Positions 1 to 9,009 of a stretch of 64,000 bases of DNA are shown in pieces. Both the position numbers and the translations under genes were made by a program. How positions within the stretch are numbered: the stretch's first letter is position 1; each line of letters opens with the position of its first letter. Source of the stretch: Narthecium ossifragum (lineage: Eukaryota > Streptophyta > Magnoliopsida > Dioscoreales > Nartheciaceae); NCBI GenBank assembly GCA_963920575.1, contig OY986968.1, positions 1,689,001 through 1,753,000 on the forward strand. The letters are read 5' to 3'. Below the pieces are notes generated by a model. That model was not told the origin of the DNA. It did no database searches and was given only the letters and a program-made list of their open reading frames with translations.

Positions 1-1175
1 GAAGTAAATATATAGGGTATTCCCCCCATGGCTGACGATTAGAATCGACTAATAACAATAGAAGAATGTTCATTTTTTGCTATACTAATTGTGGTACTGA
101 ATACGTTGCAGTTTCCAATTACCCGCTGAGTGCTGCATGCTGCATAGGCCGGATATGCAATGCACTGGAGCATAAATGGAAGATCCTATAGTTGAACCTA
201 TGACGTTTTTCCTTTAAATCTCATCTTGGTACCATCAGATTTTCGGAACATCCTCCCAAGTGAATTCGAAACTGGTGGCATTTTTTACTTCAGCTCGAAA
301 TTAGTCAAGCAGTTACATCTGTGATAATTACGGCTTCATATTTGTAGTTCAGGAGTAGCAACACTGATCTGTGTATAAGCACTACTTGAGTAGAAACAAA
401 CAGAAAAGGGTGAGGTATTTGTATTTTTTGTTATTTGGTTTATGTATTCAATGGTGGATATTTGTTCCTGAATCTGTTGATTTTTGTATTGGATTGAAGA
501 GGCACAAGGATTTCGGATGAAACTCATTAGGCTGTTTGGCACGGGGATAGTTAACCCGGGATAACAGTTATCCCGGGTTAAGGGGGAATATTCCTTTTAT
601 TTTATATTTTATCTTCAAACACTTATAAAAAATTATTCTCGTTTCAGCTACTATTTATCTCTTTTTTTTTTTATCTCAAGTAATCATTATTATTTAACTT
701 AAATAACTTTTATCTCCGTATTAATAACTTTTATTTTCATATTAAATAGAGCCTTCATAGAATTCATTGAGAACACAAGGAATGGGGCAATGCTAAACAA
801 CACATAAATGGACGACACCGAAAGTGATGACTGATCTGAAATGATATTGATTTAGCAACTTAGAAACCAAAATCATCGGTTTTGAATTTTCATTATCCTC
901 ATTCCCCATCATCCAGATTATCTCAAAAACTCATATTATGATATATTGTAGAGAGTAGAAAACTAAAAATAGTGGTGCGTATAGAATTTTCCATTTATAT
1001 TAGTCTAATATTTTTCCATCACGTATGTGGCAATCGGGTTCGAATAAATTTACGTATTTATGTCCTAAACAAAGGTTCAGATTTTGAAATCATGTGAGGA
1101 TTGCAAATAAAACTAGGATATATATAGCTAAACGCGGTGACATGTACACCCATGTCATAGAGCTAAGAAAGCGTA
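1..1175. other. AT-rich intergenic stretch, no gene seen
   Basis: I see no supported gene here. Open frames are short and AT-rich and lack family motifs. The stretch holds one perfect hairpin (listed separately) next to a GCTGTTTGG motif typical of Tourist-like MITE ends, and long T and A tracts near 660-760. Confidence 0.6.
551..581. repeat. Perfect hairpin TTAACCCGGGATAA, 3-base loop
   Basis: Two 14-base arms (551-564 and 568-581) are exact reverse complements around the loop CAG. The flank at about 531-545 reads like the end of a plant MITE (GCTGTTTGGCAC). It is probably the terminal or internal palindrome of a degraded MITE whose other end I cannot place. Confidence 0.7.
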
Positions 1176-1295
1176 GAAATGACACGTGGGTGGTTGTATT
1201 GCCGTCGGATTTGACACCTTGCCGATCACGAGGCAACCATGGATCAGTTAATCGGGTAAGACTCTGTGCATGATCCAATATCCAGATCCGAATCT
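1176..1295 (+). promoter_or_regulatory. Promoter-like G-box module, copy A
   Basis: This segment is visibly homologous to 4096-4200, which lies just upstream of the PAH-domain gene. Both copies share a G-box in the context ACACGTGGGTGG (CACGTG here at 1183-1188), then CTCGGATTT- or GTCGGATTT-like text, GATCACGAGGCAACC, and AGATCCGAATC. No gene follows this copy; the long-TIR element begins about 50 bases downstream. I infer a duplicated promoter region whose gene was lost or displaced. Confidence 0.5.
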
Positions 1296-1581
1296 GTTAT
1301 AGGTTTCCAACCTAAAAGAGACGCCTATACCCCCCACAGGCCAGGATTGGGGGGGTGGTGCTGATTCACCCCGCATCGGATACCCGATCGATGCACACAT
1401 GAACCGTTGGATCGTGTGTGTATCGGGATTCCCCTCACCCCTAACGTCAGCCCCTCCAAGTCCTCCTCCCTCCTCTCACCTCCACCTCTCCCTCTCCGGC
1501 CACCTCTCCCTCACCGTCCTCTCGTTGCCGAACATCCCACCAAGCTTCCTGTCGCGCCTCCCCTCTTCATCCCTAACCCTA

Positions 1582-1931
1582 TCAAGCCGTCGGTCGCCTT
1601 CCCCATCGTCGCACCCCCCGCGGGCGAAGAGCTTCCCGTCTCCTACCCCGACGTCTCTCCGGTAATGATCCTCGCCAGTCGCCTCTCTCATACAGCCAGA
1701 GCCACTAGGCGCTGCGGTCGTCAACCCCACCTCGCCCCATGAGCCAAGGCGTGGGGTCAAGCCGTCGGTCGCCTTCCCCATCGTCGCACCCCACGCGGGC
1801 GAAGAGCTTCCCGTCTCCTACCCCGACGTCTCTCCGGTAATGATCCTCGCCAGTCGCCTCTCTCATACAGCCAGAGCCACTAGGCGCTGCGGTCGTCAAC
1901 CCCACCTCGCCCCATGAGCCAGGGCGTGGGG
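1582..1931. repeat. Two-copy 175-bp tandem duplication
   Basis: Copy 1 is 1582-1756 and copy 2 is 1757-1931. I see only two or three mismatches (CCCCCGCG against CCACGCG, and CCAAGG against CCAGGG), so the duplication looks recent. It lies inside the long-TIR element. The period is not a multiple of three. Confidence 0.9.
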
Positions 1932-2396
1932 TCCCCCTCGCCAAGCGTCGCTGCCCTTTCTTCTCCTTATTCCCAAGCTCCTTGTCGCCGGAGAATCACG
2001 CCACGCCACCCTCTCTTGTCTCATAGACCATGCTGCTATCGTACCGAGCTCCGATTGCTGCTCTTCTTCGCTGGATCTCTTCGCCGTTCATACTACCGTC
2101 GCCCCAAGACCCACTCCATGGCCGCCACCTCCAAGCTCCGCCGCCAACTCCCTCCCTTCTCCGACTACGGCAACCCTACAGCTCAAGCTTCGCCTCGGAT
2201 CACAACATCGTCCATGTCCGGCTCTATCCTCGCCGATCTGCCATATCAGTTTGATGGGGTCGGGGAGGCGGAGGAGGAGAGGGTGGGGGGAGGGGGTGGA
2301 GATGAGGAAGGGTTGGAGGATGGGGGGGTTGGATGGGGGGCGCTGACGTCAGGGGACAGGGTGAGAGGACGATGAGGGAGGAGGACTTGGGGGGGA

Positions 2397-2419
2397 GGGG
2401 GGGGGGGGGGGGGGGGGGG
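2397..2419. repeat. Poly-G tract (23 G), preceded by a 7-G run
   Basis: An uninterrupted run of 23 G follows GGGGGGGA at 2389-2396. It lies just inside the right TIR of the 1345-2525 element. Such tracts slip easily and are often mis-sized in assemblies, and they can form G-quadruplexes. Confidence 0.9.
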
Positions 2420-2664
2420 TGCTGATGTCAGGGGGGATCCCGATGCACACACGATCCAACGGTTCGTGTGTGCATTGGTCGGGCATCCGATGCGGGGTGC
2501 ATCAGGGTTGCCCCCCGAATCCCACACGGATTCGCGATGTTGGGTCCCATACCCCCTCTATCTGACACGTGTTGAATACTACTGATACATGCATGATACT
2601 CTCGGATAGGTATCCGATACACATCTAGCCATTTTAACTAATTAAAAATATGTAAAAAATCTGG

Positions 2665-2720
<56 letters not shown>
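2665..2720. repeat. (AT)n microsatellite
   Basis: About 28 AT units run almost without interruption, with GTAAAAAATCTGGATATAC before and GACTATGGCC after. A duplicated CTCGTTTGGTATGGG motif follows at about 2747 and 2775, suggesting nested MITE ends. Confidence 0.9.
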
Positions 2721-2722
<2 letters not shown>

Positions 2723-2739
2723 CTATGGCCACCTAAGAT

Positions 2740-3600
2740 TAAGGTCTCGTTTGGTATGGGATTAGCTTATTCGGCCTCGTTTGGTATGGGGTTAACTAAT
2801 TCCGGAATAAGGGATTTTGGGGTTAGAAAAAATAAAAATAAAATAATAATGATTACTTTGAATAAGAAAAATAATTTGAGGTTACACATGGAGCTTTTGA
2901 GACCAAATTTTGAGAATGTGCTCCGTTTTGTTTTTATATGTTCATAAATCTTGTAACCACAACAAAGTAAGTGGAGCTTATCTTTAATATACCATACCGG
3001 TCAAACTTATCAAAAAAACAAATCTAGATATATATATTTGCTATTTGACTTGAAAAAATAAAACAATGGAAATATTATTATGTGTCTATTATAATGGGTG
3101 AAAAGATTTCCATTCTCATTAATTTTATGTCAGTAGTTACTCAAGCACATTGTCATCCATATTTCAAGTATGGCTATGGTTTCAAACCAAATTTTATTGA
3201 TGGCTTCTTCTCCATTTTTTCTCTTTAAGTTTCATGACTATAAGATCTACAAAGATAATCTTCCTATTAAATTTAGCATCACATTGAGACTAACATCATA
3301 ATAAAAATATATTATATATTATTATGCTTATGTATTATCATCGTATCTGTATCCTAATTTTTCAGATATTATCATATCGGAGTGCATGTATCGCATGTTG
3401 GAGTTCATTGGAAACCTCACTATGAAGCTCACAGAACAAACTAATCTCTACCAGCTACTCTGGCGCTCGGGGACAACAATCCTCCCTATAAGATGATAGA
3501 CGATGGTGCACTGGTCAGAGATCACAATAGCTAAAGGCATGGGACGAGTTCAGTTCGGAATATCATCCCAAGTGAAAGGGCATGATATCTGTATTTCGAA
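2740..3600. other. AT-rich intergenic stretch with MITE-end motifs, no gene seen
   Basis: The motif CTCGTTTGGTATGGG occurs twice in about 30 bases, then GGAATAAGGG. This resembles ends of Tourist-like elements, but I cannot find a matching opposite end. The rest is AT-rich and carries no supported gene. Confidence 0.4.
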
Positions 3601-3609
3601 TACAAAAAT

Positions 3610-3910
3610 GATTTGTGCTGCACATGCCTACGTGGCATATGTATTTTCACATGTATATGAATCGGTAGCACAATTCATATACATGCTTACTACCGATAGA
3701 AACCCACTACCGATAGGTTGTACATGTCTATCGGTAGCCCACTATCGATAGGTTATACATGCCTATCGGTAACCCACTACCGATAGGCATGTATATGAAT
3801 CGACAACGAACCTATCGGTAGTGGGGTACCGATAGGTTGTAGATGACTATCGGTAGACCACTACCGATAGGCATGTATATGAATCGGTAGCACATCTACC
3901 GATTTAATAA
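3610..3910. repeat. ATCGGTAG palindrome cluster, copy a
   Basis: The words CTATCGGTAG and CTACCGATAG alternate many times, separated by GCATGTATATGAATCG and GTTGTACATG spacers. The block can fold into several alternative hairpins and is flanked by CACATG/TACATG motifs. Related blocks occur at about 8400-8640, 22480-22745, 26905-27090, 53255-53345 and 61525-61735. No coding potential is evident. I infer a non-autonomous MITE family with internal sub-repeats. Confidence 0.75.
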
Positions 3911-4095
3911 TGCGAAGTGCACACCAATCAGCGCTCTTTCGAATATTTGGTCATATTTTATTCCTAATTGTGTGTTTTTATATACTTTAAAAAGGGGATC
4001 CAGTTCATAAACTATAAATAAGTTGTGATCTTCGGAGACTTTTCTTTTTCCTTCATTTTATTTTTCGCTTACGAGGTATAGAACTAAGGTAGTAC

Positions 4096-4200
4096 AGAAA
4101 TTAACACGTGGGTGGTCCTATTGCCCTCGGATTTAACTCCAAGCTGATCACGAGGCAACCGTGAATGGATCCTAAATAGATACTTAGCCAGATCCGAATC
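4096..4200 (+). promoter_or_regulatory. Promoter-like G-box module, copy B, upstream of PAH gene
   Basis: Homologous to 1176-1295. The G-box CACGTG is at 4105-4110, about 200-290 bases upstream of the inferred 5' leader of the PAH-domain gene, which is a reasonable promoter position. G-boxes are bound by bZIP and bHLH factors in plants. I see no clear TATA box. Confidence 0.45.
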
Positions 4201-4299
4201 CTTCCGTACCCAAACTTCGAGGTCGAATGCGGGTTGGATTCGGGTTGGCTTATCGAGTTCCGGAGCTCTATTAATTACCTCGCAGCGAAGCCGACGCGT

Positions 4300-7200
4300 A
4301 CTCTTTTGGAGTCCCAAGTCTAGCTCTTCTTCGTCTCTCTCTCTTCTCTGATTCACTTGGGTTCATCTCCTACGGCAACCTCTCGGAGCTCTCGAAGGTG
4401 ATCATCGCTCCTCTTTAATGTTCCTCTTTTCTCTTTTTTAATCATCGAAGTCGTACCAAAGTAATTGGTTGGTAGGAATCAAAAGGTGGCTCTTCTTTTT
4501 ATTGGTTTTCTTTTGGTATACTTCTCGGGGTTTCTAATGGTTGGCCATTGGAATCGTTCCAGAGCTTTGGTCGATGGGTTCCTTATTTTAGAAATAAGTT
4601 AGGAACTTTGTGCAAAGCCTATTTTGGTAAGCATTGTTGCTGGGTTTTGATCGATGTTTCCAATTTAACAGGGATTGTGTTGCCTCTGTAGCTGTTCGGC
4701 TGTAAGCAGGAAAAGGTGAGTCTTTTGGCAAGCTTTCATGCCTTTTTTGTGGTTTGTAGGGTGAAGGGATTGTAATTTGTAATCCTTCCGAGCTTTTGTA
4801 TATGGTTGCCTTCTTGTTTGATTCTTTCCTTCTTTCCTTATTTCCCAAAGAAGAAATTTTTTTTTTTGTTCTTGTTTTTTGAAAAGGTTAATGTGGCATC
4901 TATCATTAAGTGGATTTATATTCATCAGTTTGATCAATTTTTTTGGCACAAATGTTATCATATTGGTTTTTGTATTCTTTTGTTACTATGATTAGTTGTT
5001 AGGAAAAAGGCAACCTTTTTGGTATTTTTTATGCCTTTCTTGGGTTTTCTTGTCGTCACGCGCCCCACCTATTTGGGTTCCTTTTCCTTGGTTAGAAGAA
5101 GAGGGTTGGAAGATAGGTTATTGTTTAACTCAATTACTAAAAGGTTATCTTGAAGTGGTATCTCTACCTCTCCAAGGGGGGCTTGCAAGGTTGGTATGGG
5201 CTTGGTCTCACACCAAAAGTGAAGTTTTGAAGAATATTTGTTGTATTCCTGATGTCGGACAATGGCGCCATCTCCACAAACCGCGTGATTTCTTTGGTTT
5301 GATAGTGGAGTTGAGACTCTTGTTCCCCAGGACCAAAACCTCTTAGTGAGGGGAGCGCATAAGTCGTGATGTTGTTTGCTTATTCTCTCTAGTTTCGTCC
5401 TTTTCTATATTCTTGCACATCTCGGTCGTGGACTATTGTTAGATCCTAATCACATGTTCTTATAATGGTTTGGGCTTTTGCTTGTCACAATCTCTTTGAC
5501 GTTTTCTTTTTGCTGAGTTGAGCCAAGAGGCTGAACAATCTCTTATTGTTGGAGTCTGCGTATAGACTTTTCCATAAAAGCTGTGTTTAATAATTGGATC
5601 GCGCCCTAATGATGCTTGAACTCGTGGATTATTTATCTTCTTGTTTCCTCATGGAAAAGTATTCTGATTCATTTGCAGATTAAACTTTGACAGGGGTTTA
5701 GTATCTTCTTGTTATGAATTGCTGGAAGAACTCATCTTTGCTGTCTTTACTTCAGTAGTTGTAGTCAGTTTGGGAAAGCAGCCGCCAGATCATTAGCAAT
5801 GTATTACCTGTTTTTTCTTATTTGGTATCAGAAAGCAGTACTTCCTTCTGGTTAGGAAGGTATAGATTCTATTTAGTAGTCCAGAGATGGGTTTTAGGAT
5901 CATTCCCTATTAATGTATTAAGAAAATATCCAGCTTTTTGACCATACAACTATTTCTAATGTGGTGCAGTTTTCCCTTTATCTCCTATTATTCAATTCTT
6001 CTGTATTTCGATCATCACCAAGAAGAAATTAAGAAAGCGTGTAGGATTTTCTGTGGTCTTTTTGAGATGATTTTTTTTGTCTTTCTGTTCCGTAACATTC
6101 TGGGTATCTAATAGGGCATGCATGATTTTTTTGACATTTCTTTGTTGCATACAAGCTCAATTGTTTAGAGTTGATCTAGTAGGATTGTTTGATGTTTGAG
6201 GTCATCTGCTTTTTCTGACGTTTGATAAAGATGGACGAGATGGTCTCTGTCATGACTCCTTATGTTATATGCTGTTATATATGATCCAATTATTATGCTG
6301 GTTGCAGCATCAACCTCTCTTACGTTATGCCGAGGGAAAAAACAAGTTTAAGAGGTCATTTTAATCCACTTGCGGACTTTGTTGCTTTTGTCTCCAAATG
6401 GAAGCCTGTCACATTTGACGAATCTCTCAGATTTGTCAGAAAAGTAAAGGTGAGTTTTAGAGGAAAATAATCTCCTCTTTGTTTTTTGCTTTCAATGAGA
6501 CACAAATGATTAATTGGGTAATGATGTCTGAAGTAGGATAAACAGAAACATAGCTCTACAGAGTATCATACGTGACATATTACATTTCCCCCATGATGGT
6601 TTTTAGTTGTTATTTCTGCCGTGTTGGTTTTCTTGCATGGAAATCTTTCACAAATCTCATATTGCAAATGTCTATTCTATTTCTTGTGACAAAGGATGAC
6701 TTGTGAATAAAATAGATTTATTTTTTGGATTACATATGCAAGTTCCAACTAAGCAATGAGCATCATCATGATTGGCTATCAGATAAAGGCCCATGATTTG
6801 TTAGGATCAAGTTGACCTGTATGTAAATTGGGAAACTGGATAAGAATGACCAACTTGTTTCTGGTCTTTGACACTGTCTTCATCCAGAATGTTTTTGGTT
6901 CTTTGCCAAGCAATCCGTATTTCTATCACTTACTGGCATATTTAAGTTGAATATCATTTTCTGTTGTTAATCCCAAGTACACTAATTGATACTATGGAAG
7001 GTTTATGCTTCATGGGATCATATACAAAATTCTTTGCATTTTTGATTAAGCTCCAGAAGTAAATCTTGACCGAGCATGAAGACGATAATAATTGAATAAA
7101 CTAATATTTCTCTGACATTTGCCTGCTTTTTCCAAAGCTCCTGGTTCCTCAGTGCTCCACAATCTTGGTTTATGGAGTCACATGGGATGAAAGTCATTCT

Positions 7201-7855
7201 TTTGTGCAGAGTTTAAGATTTTGGTTACACAGTCAGAGATCTAATTACCTGAACTTCACAATGCTTGCATGGTGTAATGCATGGTGTAATGAGAAATCAC
7301 CTCATCTTTTTCTTGTAAAGAGATTCTGTTTAAACTTTCTGCAAAACTGGTTCATAGTTATGTGCCAGACACATTTAGAAGCCCAAAAATGATGAGAATG
7401 TATAGAACTGTATACAATCCTGACCAAATTCCTTGTAAGGTTAAGCCTGTAATCTGATATTTCCTTGATGCACTTCCAGTCTCGCGATATCCGATTATAT
7501 GTATCGTTGGGCAACATTCTTAGCGAAGAGCGCCTGACATCAGCAGAAATCTACCAGGAGGTAAGTATTCGGCACATAACTCTCTCTCATATGTTAAATT
7601 CTAACTCAATCTAGTGATGCTTGTTTCATCTTTCCCTTTTTGTATCAGTTAACGTTGCTCCTTCAGAATCATGATGATTTGCGCGATGAGCTAGAGCGAT
7701 TCAAACCCAGGACTTTTACAAGAGGAGGAGATGGAAACAATGCCCCACAAAATAGATTTAAAATTGTATTTATCATTCTTTTCTTCTTTCTTATTCTACA
7801 TCTGGATATACTTTTTCGAAGTGTGATACTAGAACTTCTCGGACACAAATCCTGA
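4300..7855 (+). CDS. Single PAH-domain protein with hydrophobic C-terminal tail (SIN3-related)
   Basis: Coding exons are 6308-6449 (ATG at 6327), 7480-7560 and 7649-7855. All junctions are GT-AG and in phase, giving 136 aa. Non-coding leader exons probably end at 4397 (AAG|GTGATC) and may include 4672-4715. Residues about 30-88 fit one paired amphipathic helix: FVRKVK, then Y..L..IL, then IYQELTLLLQNHDDL and FKP, the pattern of the SIN3 PAH fold that binds repressor peptides. Residues 105-124 are strongly hydrophobic (FKIVFIILFFFLILHLDILF), like a tail anchor, if the last exon is read through as open. There is no HDAC-interacting or C-terminal SIN3 region. It lies 1.2 kb upstream of the full SIN3-like gene on the same strand. 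PAH-only genes are known in plants; the membrane tail is unusual and could instead be unrecognised intron or UTR. Confidence 0.6.
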
Positions 7856-8389
7856 ATGTAAAGTCACTCGATTTCTATCAATATATGCAGCTATTGAATG
7901 GTTCAAAAGGGTTTATATTTTTGGCAGTGAAACTAAGAATATCATCCCAAAGTATCATGTCCATTCCTTCAAACTTTTCTCTACAAAAGGATATTCTTCA
8001 GTGTTATGTTTTATTAGAATGTTGCATCCAAGCAGGAGTAGGATCGAGTCTTGGCGAGAATATAATTGGTTCAATAATAAGGGGGGTGGGGGATAAGCCT
8101 CCCTAATTCTAGGATTAGCAACCAAATACTTCTTTGAGAAAGGATAAGAAACTCAACTATTTCTTTATCAATTTGTGTTTGTTTTCTCGCTCAAGAAACT
8201 TATCCACTCGAGCCAAACAAAAAACTAGTATAAGTTGTACTGGTATTACAACTCTTTACTTTAGATAGGGGATTAAAAAGACTCTGTGTGCGTAAAAAAA
8301 CATGTAATCAAATATTTTGAGAAAAATTTAAATAAAAATAAAATGTGAGATTCCTCATTGTTGGTCATAATTTTTTTTGTAAGAGTACG

Positions 8390-8640
8390 CTGAGCTACAC
8401 ATGCTCATGGCCATGTATGCTGCACATGCTCCTTGATCGGTAGATGCTTATTGATCGAGAATTCTAATCCATCGGTGACTCGATCGGTATATATATGCCA
8501 ATCAAATGATTCACACATTCACACATCTATTGATTGATTGATCTAATTCATCGATAGAACACTACCGATGAATTAAATAGGGTGATCGGTAGATATCGAT
8601 CTAGGGCGGGCATGTACAGCCGTGTACCCAATCGGGTCCT
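8390..8640. repeat. ATCGGTAG palindrome element, copy b
   Basis: The block contains GATCGGTAGATG, TCCATCGGTGACTCGATCGGT, ATTCATCGATAGAACACTACCGATGAAT and GATCGGTAGATATCGATC. It is bounded by GCACATGCTCC on the left and GCATGTACAGCCGTGTACC on the right. It belongs to the same family as copy a but is more diverged, and sits in the spacer just upstream of the SIN3-like promoter. Confidence 0.65.
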
Positions 8641-8748
8641 TTTTGTAATTTAAGCACACGCAGCCTAACGTGTGACGATGTGAGCCACACACCAAAAAAG
8701 ATGCAAGCATGGGACCCACTGGATACACGCTGGACAGTGGACCCCCAT

Positions 8749-8762
8749 CACGTGGGCCCCAC
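8749..8762 (+). promoter_or_regulatory. Overlapping G-box and palindromic TCP site, SIN3-like promoter
   Basis: CACGTG (8749-8754) overlaps GTGGGCCCCAC (8752-8762), a perfect match to the palindromic TCP-factor consensus GTGGGNCCCAC. Further half-sites (GGACCCAC, GTGGACCC) lie within 60 bases upstream. A TATA-like TATATACATATA is at about 8876-8887, 120 bases before the ATG. Factor binding is inferred from known plant consensus sequences. Confidence 0.5.
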
Positions 8763-9009
8763 GCAAACCATCATACAGTCCCGGCTCATATGAAGAACAC
8801 ATATCCACCGTCCGATTTCGCGGAGAACCAGATTAGAATCCAAGCCAAACTCGGTCGGAGTATCCCCTGTTCCCATATATACATATATGATTATGGAAGC
8901 GTCCCTCTTTCGCTCGTCACACTCTTTGAACTCATCGTGTGAGCCTAACGTTAACAGGCGAAGACGACGACGTTGGCCGCCGACACCCCTGTTCTTATCT
9001 CCGGTCGCA

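Larger units (their letters stand above)
1345..2525. mobile_element. Non-autonomous DNA transposon with long (about 110-bp) TIRs
   Basis: The left end (about 1345-1455) and the reverse complement of the right end (about 2420-2525) match over about 110 bases. Shared blocks include GATTGGGGGG/GATTCGGGGGG, CACCCCGCATCGGAT, ACCGTTGGATCGTGTGTG and ATCGGGATTCCCC/ATCGGGATCCCCC. The similarity continues into the interior (AAGTCCTCCTCCCTC on both arms). The interior is GC-rich with long proline/serine-rich open frames but no recognisable transposase. Long TIRs with a GC-rich interior resemble Mutator-like or Pack-MULE elements, but I found no clear 9-bp target duplication. It may instead be an ordinary foldback element. 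Confidence 0.6.

Noticed and set aside
1399..2527. Proline/serine-rich frames on both strands as genes
   Set aside because: High GC removes stops in all frames; the region is the interior of a TIR element and is internally duplicated with a non-3n period.
3610..3910. CRISPR-like array of short repeats
   Set aside because: Repeats alternate in orientation, spacers are themselves repeated, and the genome is a plant; it is a palindromic MITE-type block.
4996..5346. 116-codon frame in the PAH gene leader intron
   Set aside because: No family motif or splice support; likely intronic chance frame.
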